From: Zhongshania aliphaticivorans
Lineage (GTDB): Bacteria; Pseudomonadota; Gammaproteobacteria; Pseudomonadales; Spongiibacteraceae
Assembly: GCF_001586255.1 (NCBI RefSeq)
Contig: NZ_CP014544.1
Coordinates: 961,501 to 1,025,500 of the forward strand
Direction: 5' to 3'
DNA length: 64,000 bases
How positions within the stretch are numbered: the first letter of the stretch is position 1; each line of letters opens with the position of its first letter. Below the pieces are notes generated by a model that was given only the letters and a program-made list of their open reading frames with translations, did no database searches and was not told the origin of the DNA. This document shows, in pieces, positions 40,970 to 49,807 of this stretch. Both the position numbers and the translations under genes were made by a program.

Positions 40970-41896
40970 TTATTTTGCTGTGGGCCGGTCTAATATTTCC
41001 ATTTTCGCGGGAACGCCTTCTGAGCCAATCAGTAGACGTTTGCCGTCTCGGCTAAAGGTTCCGGCTTCAATTTGCGGCAGGGATTTTACGTTCACCACGA
41101 CGGGTGTTGCGTTTAAGACTTGCAGCCAGCTTTGATTTTGTTTGCGCGGAAAATAGTAGGTTTTACCGAGGGTGACAATAATGGCGGCGTCACCGTTAGG
41201 GCTAAATGCCATCGCTGTTGGAGAAAAACGAGTGATGCGTCCGGCGCCTTGAGCTTGGTGTTTGTCGACACTTGGGATACTGCGGATCTCCCCTAAATAA
41301 TTCAATGGCACTGGCTGTTCTGTCAGCGCGTCTAGGGAAAAGCGGTAGAGGCGAGGGTGGACGTCGCGTTTACTCAGCAAATAGACAAAGCGCTCGGCGC
41401 TGTCTACCGCGAGGGCTTCGGCGTCTCGGGGGCCGTCTTCGTTTATTAGCATGAAATGGCGTTGCACGCTGGCTTCCATCACCGGCGATTTCAGCACAGT
41501 AGGCTCGGCTATTACATACACGTCCGTGTAGGGCCGAAACGCCATATTGTCGCCAATATCAGCAAGGACTAAATAGCTGCCAGTGGTGTCGCTAAAGCTG
41601 TCTATATCTTCCCAATCAAAAGCGCTAGCGCCTTTGATACGTAGCTCAGTGAGGTGTTGCCCCTGCTCATTAAAGGCAACTAGGCGGGGGCGGTCGCCAC
41701 TGTCGTTATGTGCCCAGTAACGATTATTGTGATGAGCGCTTGCAGTGATGCCGCTCATCTCGGTGAGTAAGGTGCTGTTGATTTCGATATGGCGGGCTGG
41801 AGCAGCGCTTGCAGTTGTGGCAAAAGTAAGCTGGGCGGCCACGGCAATACAAGTGCACAGCATGCCGATGAAGGTGCGAATTCTGAGTATGCTCAT
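40970..41896 (-). CDS. Secreted beta-propeller-like protein
   Basis: 308 residues with a signal peptide (cleavage near ASA-AP, about residue 32). Repeated blade-like segments are seen: MSGITASAHHNNRYWAHND, AFDWEDIDSF, PRDAEALAVDSAERFVYLLS, RFSPTAMAFSPNGDAAIIV. This pattern recalls esterase-like/phytase-like propellers of unknown substrate. It stands alone, divergent from the TetR gene. Confidence 0.7.
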   Translation of the reverse strand: MSILRIRTFIGMLCTCIAVAAQLTFATTASAAPARHIEINSTLLTEMSGITASAHHNNRYWAHNDSGDRPRLVAFNEQGQHLTELRIKGASAFDWEDIDSFSDTTGSYLVLADIGDNMAFRPYTDVYVIAEPTVLKSPVMEASVQRHFMLINEDGPRDAEALAVDSAERFVYLLSKRDVHPRLYRFSLDALTEQPVPLNYLGEIRSIPSVDKHQAQGAGRITRFSPTAMAFSPNGDAAIIVTLGKTYYFPRKQNQSWLQVLNATPVVVNVKSLPQIEAGTFSRDGKRLLIGSEGVPAKMEILDRPTAK

Positions 41897-41988
41897 GTGG
41901 ATCCTGTCGGGGTGGCAAATTGCTGTTCACTATGGAGTGCGTAGTTAGGTGCTTGTTCCCGCACCACTGAGCTATTTTACACGCGCAA

Positions 41989-42016
41989 TATAATGGTTTT
42001 AAGACACCGGTGTTTT
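41989..42016 (+). promoter_or_regulatory. -10 element and palindromic operator upstream of the TetR gene
   Basis: A perfect TATAAT (41989-41994) is followed by the palindrome ACACCGGTGT (42004-42013), 14 of 16 bases symmetric over 42001-42016. The palindrome would cover the transcription start, as an autoregulated TetR repressor operator often does. The -35 is weak. Confidence 0.5.
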
Positions 42017-42092
42017 GCGAAACTCTCAACGCTGTCGGTTTCAATAAAATGCAAATATAGACAGCGTCAAGATGCCTTGGTAGATTGGTCGG

Positions 42093-42737
42093 ATGTCTAC
42101 ATCTGAAATTAGCGCCGGTGCAACAGAAGTTAAGCCCTACCATCATGGTGATCTGCGACGGCAGCTGCTCGATGCTGCCGCCAATTTGATTCGTGAAGAG
42201 GGGGAGGCTGCCTTGTCAATGCGAAAGCTTGCCCTCGCGGTTGGCGTGTCGCGCACTGCACCATACCATCATTTTAGCGATAAGCAGGCTCTTCTGTGTG
42301 CCGTTGCTGAAGAGGGCTTTCGGCGCTTTCGACGTATTGTTACCACCCGCCTTGACACTTCTGAGCCCGCTGCCGTGATTGATGAGGCGGCGATTCGCTT
42401 ATTTATACGTCGCTATATCGATTTTGCGGTGAGTAACGCCGAGTATTACGACTTAATGTTTGGCGGTCATTTGTGGAAGTCCGAGCAGTTGACGGCGTCT
42501 TTGAAAGGCGAAGCCTACACTTCATTTAAGGTTTATGTTGATCAGATTCGCTGTTGGCAAAAAGCAGAGTTGGTGTCTGCCACGGTTGATCCGCTGCGCT
42601 ATGCCCAGGTAAGTTGGTCGACTTTACACGGCATGAGTCGATTGCTGATTGACGGCATTTACTTAGACTCAGAGGCCGTAGCCGCCATGAGCGATGCCGC
42701 CGCCAATATGTTCTGGCAGCAACTACAGGCTGCTTAA
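42093..42737 (+). CDS. TetR/AcrR family transcriptional regulator
   Basis: 214 residues. The N-terminal helix-turn-helix lies at about 20-65 (LLDAAANLIREEG...AVGVSRTAPYHHFSDKQALL). The C-terminal ligand-binding domain is of the WHG kind (YYDLMFGGHLWKS, TLHGMSRLLIDG). It precedes an ABC exporter pair by 89 nt and probably controls it and itself through the palindrome at 42001-42016. Confidence 0.9.
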   Translation: MSTSEISAGATEVKPYHHGDLRRQLLDAAANLIREEGEAALSMRKLALAVGVSRTAPYHHFSDKQALLCAVAEEGFRRFRRIVTTRLDTSEPAAVIDEAAIRLFIRRYIDFAVSNAEYYDLMFGGHLWKSEQLTASLKGEAYTSFKVYVDQIRCWQKAELVSATVDPLRYAQVSWSTLHGMSRLLIDGIYLDSEAVAAMSDAAANMFWQQLQAA

Positions 42738-42826
42738 GCCATTATTACTTGGCAGACCTTGCCTCAAGCACGGACATGGTTGACACTTCTTGGCCTTTAT
42801 TTTGGTGTTATTAGCTAGGAGTCTGT

Positions 42827-43789
42827 GTGTCGGCCATTATTAGCGTATCCAATCTGAATAAAATCTATGCTGGGGGCTTTCGGGCTCTGAATAATATTAG
42901 TCTCGATATTCGCCGAGGTGAAATTTTTGCGCTGCTTGGTCCCAACGGTGCTGGCAAAACCACCTTGATTAGTATTATTTGCGGCATTGTCAATCCTAGT
43001 AGCGGGACAATCAGTGCTGACGGCCACGATATTGTGCGGGACTATCGCGCGGCCCGCAGCAAGATAGGCTTGGTGCCGCAAGAGCTCTGCACAGATGGTT
43101 TTGAAAGCGTGATGGCAACGGTCAAGTTTAGTCGAGGTTTGTTCGGTAAGCCCCCTAATCCCGCGTACATCGAACAAATTCTCCGTCAACTATCGCTGTG
43201 GGATAAAAAGGATTCGCGGATCATGTCCTTGTCGGGTGGCATGAAGCGCCGGGTGATGATTGCGAAGGCGCTATCGCATGAGCCTGAAATCCTGTTTTTA
43301 GATGAGCCGACCGCGGGGGTAGATGTGGAGCTGCGTCGGGATATGTGGAATATGGTGCGGGGGCTGCGGCAGCGGGGCGTGACAATTATTCTGACCACCC
43401 ACTATATAGAAGAGGCCGAAGAAATGGCTGACCGAATTGGCGTGATTAACAAAGGCGAAATAGTTCTGGTAGAAGACAAGCGTGTGTTGATGGATAAGCT
43501 TGGGCAAAAGCAACTGCGCCTGCAGTTGCAAAAGCCCTTGGCTGTGCTGCCGCAGGAGCTGCAAGCTTATCCTTTAAGTCTGGGTAATGAGGGAATGGAA
43601 TTAATTTACCATTTTGATACCCAAAGTGAGCACACCGGCATTGCGGATCTCTTCCGCCGCCTCGATGAGCACGGCATTGACTATAAAGACTTACAATCGC
43701 GGCAACGCTCTCTAGAGGAAATTTTTGTTAGCCTGGTATCTGCCCAGCCACCCGCTGACGCGCCGCAGGCATCGGAGCTAATGTCATGA
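42827..43789 (+). CDS. ABC-2 type exporter, ATP-binding subunit
   Basis: 320 residues. Walker [10 protein letters not shown] (about 39-47), signature LSGGMKRR, Walker [13 protein letters not shown] and the switch His region ([13 protein letters not shown]). The C-terminal ~90 residues match the DrrA/YadG-type extension. GTG start with TAGGAG 5 nt before. It overlaps the permease gene by 4 nt (ATGA). Substrate unknown. Confidence 0.93.
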   Translation: MSAIISVSNLNKIYAGGFRALNNISLDIRRGEIFALLGPNGAGKTTLISIICGIVNPSSGTISADGHDIVRDYRAARSKIGLVPQELCTDGFESVMATVKFSRGLFGKPPNPAYIEQILRQLSLWDKKDSRIMSLSGGMKRRVMIAKALSHEPEILFLDEPTAGVDVELRRDMWNMVRGLRQRGVTIILTTHYIEEAEEMADRIGVINKGEIVLVEDKRVLMDKLGQKQLRLQLQKPLAVLPQELQAYPLSLGNEGMELIYHFDTQSEHTGIADLFRRLDEHGIDYKDLQSRQRSLEEIFVSLVSAQPPADAPQASELMS

Positions 43790-44547
43790 ATATTCACGCT
43801 ATTCGGGCTATTTATTTGTTTGAGTTAGGCCGTACTTGGCGGACTTTGATGCAAAGCATTGCCTCGCCAGTCATATCGACCTCACTGTATTTTGTGGTGT
43901 TTGGCTCGGCGATTGGTTCGCGCATGGTAGAAATTGATGGGGTGAGCTACGGCGCGTTTATTATTCCCGGTTTAATTATGCTGGCTTTGTTAACCGAGAG
44001 TATTTCCAATGCTTCCTTCGGGATATATTTTCCTAAATACAACGGCACCATCTACGAAATTTTATCGGCGCCAATTTCCATGCCCGAGATTCTGCTTGGC
44101 TATGTGGGTGCGGCGGCCAGTAAGTCAGTGATACTGGGTGGGATTATCCTTATTACGGCGCGCATATTCGTTGATTATCATATTGCCCATCCGGTGTGGA
44201 TGGTCACATTTCTGGTGTTGACGGCGGTCACCTTTAGTTTGTTTGGCTTTATTATTGGTATTTGGGCAGATGGTTTTGAAAAACTGCAAATTATACCGAT
44301 GCTCATTGTGACACCGCTGACCTTTCTTGGTGGCAGTTTCTATTCCATTACTATGTTGCCGCCCCTGTGGCAGACCATTACCCTCGCTAATCCCGTTGTG
44401 TATTTGATCAGCGCTTTTCGTTGGAGTTTTTACGATGTTGCTGACGTCGATGTTGGGGTCAGCGTGGCAATGATTTTGCTATTTATGGTGATTTGCTTGG
44501 CCTTGATTGCGTGGATTTTTCGCACCGGCTATAGACTAAAAAGTTGA
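43786..44547 (+). CDS. ABC-2 type exporter, permease subunit
   Basis: 253 residues with six hydrophobic segments. The family pattern is seen in [29 protein letters not shown] and the late [17 protein letters not shown]. It closely resembles the YadH type, pairing with the preceding YadG-like ATPase. Together they form one half-transporter each of a homodimeric exporter. Confidence 0.92.
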   Translation: MNIHAIRAIYLFELGRTWRTLMQSIASPVISTSLYFVVFGSAIGSRMVEIDGVSYGAFIIPGLIMLALLTESISNASFGIYFPKYNGTIYEILSAPISMPEILLGYVGAAASKSVILGGIILITARIFVDYHIAHPVWMVTFLVLTAVTFSLFGFIIGIWADGFEKLQIIPMLIVTPLTFLGGSFYSITMLPPLWQTITLANPVVYLISAFRWSFYDVADVDVGVSVAMILLFMVICLALIAWIFRTGYRLKS

Positions 44548-44883
44548 ATCTAATATTGATAGCGGTGCTCCCAGCGAATTCCGCTTGAGGTCTTGCCCAC
44601 CGGCTACTTTTAGTAAATGTTTGAACAAGCGCAAGTTTCAAAACTTGTTTTTGTATGAAGACATGCTAATGTGGCCGCCATGAATAATAAAAACGAAATC
44701 TTAAATTTAATTTCAATTATTTTAACAGTGGACGGGCTGCCCGAATTTTTGGTGCCGGCCTTTCTCTTTCAAGGCGATGGAGCTTGCTCGGTCGCCTGAT
44801 TAACCACGCTAATAAATTTAGAACTGAAAGTGTGCCGTGCAATAAGGTGCGGCATATTGTCGGTACTATGCTTGGAGAGACGA
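44548..44883. other. Gene-free stretch between exporter and Rnk-like gene
   Basis: 336 bp. It is AT-rich in the middle (around 44690-44730). It holds one short frame (44680-44799, 39 residues) without a ribosome site, which I do not accept as a gene. A weak hairpin GGCGA/TCGCC lies near its end. No promoter stands out. Confidence 0.5.
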
Positions 44884-45297
44884 GTGTTGACTAATTTGGA
44901 TGATGAGTACTTATTGATAAAAGAGTCGGACTACCTGTCCTTAACCGAGTTTATAAAGTGTAATCGGTCTGAGGCGACAGTGGCCCTGGCAGAGGAAATG
45001 CGCAAGGCGAAGGTGCTGGCTGACGAGGGTTTTCCTGACAATGTGGTGTCATTAAATGCCACTGTTGATTTTTTTGACCCCGAGCTGAGCAAAGAAAGTA
45101 AAGTCACTTTGGTGCTGCCATGGCAGGCCGATTTGACCAAGAGAAAAGTGTCTATTCTCTCGCCAGTCGGTTGTGCCTTAATTGGTTTGCGAACGGGTAA
45201 ACGAATTAATTGGCCTTTGTTAAACGGTAAAACTCGCACCCTAGATATCGTGGGGGTGAGTCAGATGCAAAAACGCAAAATAAGGTCTCGCGCTTAA
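44884..45297 (+). CDS. rnk: Rnk-like GreA/GreB C-terminal domain protein
   Basis: 137 residues, the same length as E. coli Rnk. The C-terminal GreA-type domain shows VVSLNATVDFFDPE, VTLVLPWQAD and ILSPVGCALIGLRTGKRINWPL, matching Rnk line by line. Rnk binds RNA polymerase and was named for regulating nucleoside diphosphate kinase. GTG 44884 is preferred (GGAGAG 5 nt before) over GTG 44830; TTG 44887 is also possible. Confidence 0.78.
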   Translation: MLTNLDDEYLLIKESDYLSLTEFIKCNRSEATVALAEEMRKAKVLADEGFPDNVVSLNATVDFFDPELSKESKVTLVLPWQADLTKRKVSILSPVGCALIGLRTGKRINWPLLNGKTRTLDIVGVSQMQKRKIRSRA

Positions 45298-45310
45298 GTA
45301 CTGTATACAA

Positions 45311-45326
45311 CCCCCATGGACGGGGG
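45311..45326. terminator. Short GC hairpin between convergent genes
   Basis: CCCCC/GGGGG stem with a 6-nt loop, directly before the stop codon of the cytochrome gene. No clear U-run. Low confidence as a terminator. Confidence 0.35.
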
Positions 45327-45878
45327 CTAGCAAGGTCCTCCCGCATTTACCCAAAGCCGCAAAGCGTCGGCGAATTCACTTTGACTCAGTGGCGGCGTAC
45401 TGCGATTCGCGCCGGGATTCCAACCCCATAAAACCAATTCATCCTCGGTCATGTGTCGGAATAAATCCTCTAGGCTGCGATTGCCATTTTTACCGGTGTC
45501 TTTAAGCGCGGCACAGAGCTGGCTAGGGCTTAAGTCCTCCCATGCCATGCTTAGTGGTGCCAGCCCCCAGTGCGGGGCGCCGGGCACCTCGTCGTCGGCC
45601 ACATTGCTATCTTGGTGGCAGGCTGAGCATTGCAGTGTTGGCGCGCCGTGGTTGTCTTCGCCACGAACGACGAGTTGGTCGTGGCGGCGTCTTTCGTCAC
45701 CTTGGCGAGGAAACTCGGTTTTGGTGTGACAGTTTAAGCAGCGGGGGTGGGTGAGCACCTCAAATAGCGGCTGAAACAGCGGCGATTGCGCAATGGCGGT
45801 TGTGCTGAGTAGGCTGGCGGCGATCATTAGCCATATCATTGGCAGGCGGCTGCGGATTTTTGCAAAATACGATGTCAT
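45327..45878 (-). CDS. Periplasmic cytochrome c-like protein
   Basis: 183 residues with a signal peptide (cleavage after AIA, about residue 30). Two haem-attachment motifs, CLNCH and CSACH, indicate a dihaem cytochrome c; the second is in LQCSACHQDSN. It starts at ATG 45878 (GGAG before) within 15 nt of the molybdopterin hydroxylase stop, so it is co-transcribed and is the likely electron acceptor of that enzyme. Confidence 0.85.
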   Translation of the reverse strand: MTSYFAKIRSRLPMIWLMIAASLLSTTAIAQSPLFQPLFEVLTHPRCLNCHTKTEFPRQGDERRRHDQLVVRGEDNHGAPTLQCSACHQDSNVADDEVPGAPHWGLAPLSMAWEDLSPSQLCAALKDTGKNGNRSLEDLFRHMTEDELVLWGWNPGANRSTPPLSQSEFADALRLWVNAGGPC

Positions 45879-45892
45879 TGTCGGCTCCGAGA

Positions 45893-48106
45893 TCACGCGA
45901 TAATAAAATTGAGGCGGCTTAGCGGTAATTCGCGGATGCGTTCACCGGTGGCGGCGAAAATGGCATTGGCTAGGGCCGGACCAACACAGGGCACACCAAT
46001 TTCACCCACACCACCAACAGAATTACCGCTATTCACAATCACCGTTTCAATGATCGGCGTTTGGTGCATACGCAATACTGGGTAGTCATCGAAGTTGCTC
46101 TGCTGCACCACGCCGTCTTCGAGTAAAATCTCACCGAAAAGCACGCTAGACAGCGCAAAAATGACTGCGGACTCGACTTGGGCGATAACAAGGTCGGGGT
46201 TGACGGCTGTGCCGCAATCGACGGCGCTGACCACTCTGTGCACGGTTAGCTCGCGGTTAGCAGACACCGACACCTCGACGACTTGGGCAATAAAGCTATT
46301 CCAGTGGCCCATAACCGCAATGCCCTGGCTCACGCCGGAGGTGCTTCGCCCCCAGTTTGCTGCTTGGCTTACTGCGTCGAGCACGGCGCGGTGACGGGGC
46401 TTTTCGCTGAGTAATTGGCGCCGGAATGTATATGGGTTTTGCCTGACCCGCAGGGCTAGTTCGTCAATAAACGTCTCTTGGGCAAAAACGTCGGAGAATT
46501 TATTGACTGAGCGCATCCACAGCGAAGGCATTGTGGGGAGTACGGTCAGATGTGCATCCATCAACACATTGTCGATTTTATACGGCATACCGGTTTCGAA
46601 ATCGGTCAGCTCGGCGAGCGGAGGTAACTCCATGTCATGCAGTGCATCGAGCGCATTTTCGACATACAGCGATGCCGTGACATCTTGGGTTACCGCGCGG
46701 TGAGTCCATGCGGTTATTTCATCGGCACTGTTTAATGACGCTGACACCCGCACGGATGCCGCAGGGCGGTAATAGCCGCCTTTCATGTCATCTTCTCGAG
46801 TCCAGATGACTTTCACTGGCTGTTGTAGGGCTTTGGCAACAAAGCAGGCGTCGCGGACAAAATCGGCCAGCGGGTTGCCGCGTCGACCAAAGCCGCCGCC
46901 AGCGGGCATCATATGGAAATTGATTTGATCGGGTAGGAGACCTAACACGACGCCTGCAAAAATTTTGTCGAGGGTGGCGGACTGGGTTCCGGTCCAGATT
47001 TCTGCGCTACTGCCGTCGTAGTCTACCACCACATTCAGTGGCTCCATGGCCGCGTGTGCCATAAAAGGAAAGTAGTAGTCGGCACTCAGGGTCTCGCTGG
47101 CTTGGAGTTGCGCCAGTAGTGTTGAGCCGTCGCTGCGAATGGGTAGGCCCGGCAAATTAAGACGTAGATTGTAATCATTGCGCTGACTGGCGGAGTCGGT
47201 GCGGCCAGCGAGTAGCTCATTCCAGCTGACTTGCAGCGCTTTACGCCCTTGTTGGGCAGCCCAAAAATCGTCGGCGACTACCGCGACACCGCCGGGTATG
47301 GTGTGCACGCTGCGCACGCCAGGCACCGCAAGCGCGGCGTTGTCATCGACACTTAGGGCTTGGCCGTTAAAACGGGGTGGCCGGGCAATCAGGGCCGTAA
47401 GCATGCCGGGGATGTCGACATCCATGCCGTATTTAAAACTGCCGTCAGTTTTGGCGCTGGCGTCGGTGCGCTGGGGCGAGGTGCCAATAATTCGATAGCT
47501 GGCCGGGTCTTTAAGGGGCGGATTACTTGGCACACTCTCGTTGGCGGCGGCGCTGGACAGCTCGCCGTAGCTCGCGCTGCGACCGCCGATATCGTCGATG
47601 ACGTAGCTGGCCTCAGTGCGCAGGCTACTGGCATTAACGCCCCACAGTTTGGCGGCGGCGTTAATCAGCATTTGCCGAATTGCGGCGCCGACACTGCGTT
47701 GAGCATCGAAATAGCCACGGATTGCTGAGCTGGCCACGGTAAATTGCAGTAAGTTTTGGAAGTAGGGATTGTTAAAATTGGCCGCGACCGGTGATTGTTC
47801 GGCGCTGACCAGGCTCCAGTCGGCATCTAATTCTTCGGCGACAATCATCGGGATCGCGGTGAGGGCGCCCTGACCGATTTCCGTTGCACCGACCAGCACC
47901 GTTATGCGGTTATCGGTGCCTATGCGCATAAACTCACCCAGAATAAACTCTTCAGCGGGGGTGGGTGTTGGCGTGCCGTTATTGTTGCTGGGTGGCGTTG
48001 TTGGGCGACTGCCAGACGAGCCACCTCCGCAGGCAACCAGCAAGCCGCCGCCGGCCATAACGCTGACACGAATAAAATCTCGTCGACTAAAACCAGAGTG
48101 CGTCAT
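45893..48106 (-). CDS. Molybdopterin-binding hydroxylase large subunit (isoquinoline 1-oxidoreductase beta type)
   Basis: 737 residues of the xanthine dehydrogenase family, FAD-free periplasmic branch. The Tat signal SRRDFIRVSVMAGGG is followed by an AC-GGG-type possible lipobox and a Ser/Pro/Asn linker. Motifs: GATEIGQGALTAIPM, PAGGGFGRRGNPLADF and the end VGGVGEIGVPCVGPALANAIF with the conserved catalytic Glu. With the 2Fe-2S subunit and cytochrome c it would oxidise an aldehyde or N-heterocycle; the substrate is unknown. Confidence 0.92.
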   Translation of the reverse strand: MTHSGFSRRDFIRVSVMAGGGLLVACGGGSSGSRPTTPPSNNNGTPTPTPAEEFILGEFMRIGTDNRITVLVGATEIGQGALTAIPMIVAEELDADWSLVSAEQSPVAANFNNPYFQNLLQFTVASSAIRGYFDAQRSVGAAIRQMLINAAAKLWGVNASSLRTEASYVIDDIGGRSASYGELSSAAANESVPSNPPLKDPASYRIIGTSPQRTDASAKTDGSFKYGMDVDIPGMLTALIARPPRFNGQALSVDDNAALAVPGVRSVHTIPGGVAVVADDFWAAQQGRKALQVSWNELLAGRTDSASQRNDYNLRLNLPGLPIRSDGSTLLAQLQASETLSADYYFPFMAHAAMEPLNVVVDYDGSSAEIWTGTQSATLDKIFAGVVLGLLPDQINFHMMPAGGGFGRRGNPLADFVRDACFVAKALQQPVKVIWTREDDMKGGYYRPAASVRVSASLNSADEITAWTHRAVTQDVTASLYVENALDALHDMELPPLAELTDFETGMPYKIDNVLMDAHLTVLPTMPSLWMRSVNKFSDVFAQETFIDELALRVRQNPYTFRRQLLSEKPRHRAVLDAVSQAANWGRSTSGVSQGIAVMGHWNSFIAQVVEVSVSANRELTVHRVVSAVDCGTAVNPDLVIAQVESAVIFALSSVLFGEILLEDGVVQQSNFDDYPVLRMHQTPIIETVIVNSGNSVGGVGEIGVPCVGPALANAIFAATGERIRELPLSRLNFIIA

Positions 48107-48115
48107 GGGCTGCTC

Positions 48116-48574
48116 CTACAGTTGTTCGCTGGCGATTTTGTGAATCGCCTTGCGAATGCGTGGATAGGTGCCGCAGCGGCAGATGTTGCCTGACATGGCG
48201 CGGTCTATATCTTGGTCGCTCGGCGCTGAATTACTTTTCAGTAGCGCCGTTGCGGCCATAATTTGGCCCGATTGGCAGTAGCCGCATTGGGGTACGTTCA
48301 ATTCCCGCCAGGCGTCTTGCACGAGACTGCCGATGTGTTCGTTGCGAATGTCTTCAACGGTGCGTACCGCTTTATTGCCCACGGCGCCAACGGGCATAAC
48401 GCAGGCGCGGGTGGGCTGGCCGTCGATATGCACAGTGCAAGCGCCGCACAGGGCTTGGCCGCAGCCGTACTTGCTGCCAGTCAATTTGAGATTTTCACGC
48501 AACACCCATAGCAAGGGTTTGTCTTCGGGGGCATCGACGGTGTGGGAAACACCGTTCACTTGAATTGTTAGCAT
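48116..48574 (-). CDS. 2Fe-2S subunit of the molybdenum hydroxylase (isoquinoline 1-oxidoreductase alpha type)
   Basis: 152 residues. The plant-type [2Fe-2S] motif is [20 protein letters not shown]. The second cluster domain has [11 protein letters not shown] and the paired Cys in [14 protein letters not shown]. No signal peptide, so it should be exported attached to the Tat-signal-bearing large subunit. First gene of the three-gene unit. Confidence 0.95.
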   Translation of the reverse strand: MLTIQVNGVSHTVDAPEDKPLLWVLRENLKLTGSKYGCGQALCGACTVHIDGQPTRACVMPVGAVGNKAVRTVEDIRNEHIGSLVQDAWRELNVPQCGYCQSGQIMAATALLKSNSAPSDQDIDRAMSGNICRCGTYPRIRKAIHKIASEQL

Positions 48575-48626
48575 GCGTTAACTCCTGCACTTGTCTGCTA
48601 AGCCGGTTTGAACTCACCACGAGCTC

Positions 48627-48736
48627 AGCGCCGCCGGAACAACGGGCGGGCTAGCCGAGTAGCATCGGAAAGCTGTTTTGGCGGCGCTTAATTTTATTTT
48701 CCTGTGGTCTAACGGCAGCACCTAGTAGTGCTGCCG
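48627..48736 (-). promoter_or_regulatory. Structured leader candidate upstream of the molybdenum hydroxylase
   Basis: A 9-bp inverted repeat AGCGCCGCC/GGCGGCGCT (48627-48635, 48680-48688) encloses a GGCTAGCC palindrome and a CCGA/TCGG hairpin. A perfect 9-bp hairpin CGGCAGCAC/GTGCTGCCG follows (48713-48736). All lie in the 243-bp gap on the leader side of the operon. No U-run is seen. A cofactor-sensing leader is only a guess. Confidence 0.35.
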
Positions 48737-48817
48737 AAAGTAGCAGTGAATGTTGTACGTGTAAACACTGCGGTTGGATCATTGTGATGGCGGTTTGTTT
48801 TTATTTTCTCTCATCGC

Positions 48818-49807
48818 CTAGTAGGGCAAACGCAGAGGCGCTTCTTGCATCAAGGCTAATTGCTCTCGCAATTGCAGGATATGCTCGCCCCAGTAACGCT
48901 CAGTATTAAACCAGGGAAAGGCTTTTGGAAAGGCTGGGTCTTGCCAGCGCCGCGCAAGCCACGCCGCGTGATGCATAATGCGCAGGCTGCGCAGGGCCTC
49001 GATAAGGCCAAGTTCTTTGGGGTTAAAGTCGTAAAATTCGTTGTAGCCCTCTACCAACTCCATAATGGCGCGCTGCTGGGCGTCGGGTTCGCCGGAGAGG
49101 AACATCCACAAATCCTGTATTGCGGGGGCCATACGGCTGTCGTCAAAATCGACCAGCCAGGTTTCGCCATTGCGGGACAAAATGTTGCCGACATGACCGT
49201 CGCCGTGGGTGCGAATATAGCTGGGCGTAATATCGGCAAAGCGCTGGTGAACGAGTTTGAGGAGGTCGGCGCTGAGGCTGGCATAGGCGTCACCTAGGCT
49301 GGCGGGAATCACCCCGTCGAGAATAAAACTGCGGCTATCGTCACCGAAGCTTGCCGTGTCTAGCGTTGGTCGATACTGAAAAGGCGTGCTGGCACCAACG
49401 AGGTGAAGTCGGCCTATCAATCGGCCAAGCTGGAAGAGGTTGTCCATATCGTCGAGAGCTGGGGCGTGGCCGCCGCGACGGGGGTAGAGCGCGAAGCGGT
49501 AACCCTCAAAGCTGAACAAGCTGCTACCCTTTTCGTCGCGCCACGGGGCAATGACCGGAATGTCAGTGTCAAAAAGTTGCTGTGTAAATTGGTGTTCCTC
49601 TAAAATTTGTTCGTCGCTCCAGCGCTCTGGGCGGTAAAACTTCACGACGAGGGGTTCTTTGTCTTCCAGGCCAAATTGGTATACGCGATTTTCGTAGCTG
49701 TTTAAAGCAAATACCCGCAGATCGCTGATGAATCCAAGGCTTTCAACGGCGTCGATAACCCGATCGGGGTTAAGTTCTGCAAAATCCTGCTGTTCGTTCT
49801 CGCTCAT
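48818..49807 (-). CDS. srkA: Stress response kinase SrkA (YihE/RdoA family)
   Basis: A 329-residue APH-like Ser/Thr kinase. The Lys of EPLVVKFYRPERW, the catalytic loop YIRTHGDGHVGNIL and the metal site LVDFDDSRMAP are present, and the length matches E. coli SrkA (328). It is thought to counter stress-induced cell death. It overlaps modC by 4 nt, an unusual partner. Confidence 0.92.
   Translation of the reverse strand: MSENEQQDFAELNPDRVIDAVESLGFISDLRVFALNSYENRVYQFGLEDKEPLVVKFYRPERWSDEQILEEHQFTQQLFDTDIPVIAPWRDEKGSSLFSFEGYRFALYPRRGGHAPALDDMDNLFQLGRLIGRLHLVGASTPFQYRPTLDTASFGDDSRSFILDGVIPASLGDAYASLSADLLKLVHQRFADITPSYIRTHGDGHVGNILSRNGETWLVDFDDSRMAPAIQDLWMFLSGEPDAQQRAIMELVEGYNEFYDFNPKELGLIEALRSLRIMHHAAWLARRWQDPAFPKAFPWFNTERYWGEHILQLREQLALMQEAPLRLPY

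Noticed and set aside
44680-44799. 39-codon frame upstream of the Rnk-like gene
   Set aside because: No ribosome site, AT-biased composition at the start and no recognisable feature; length is within chance.
47360-47728. 122-codon frame antisense to the molybdopterin hydroxylase
   Set aside because: Lies fully inside a well-supported gene; long antisense frames are expected in GC-rich coding DNA with this codon bias.
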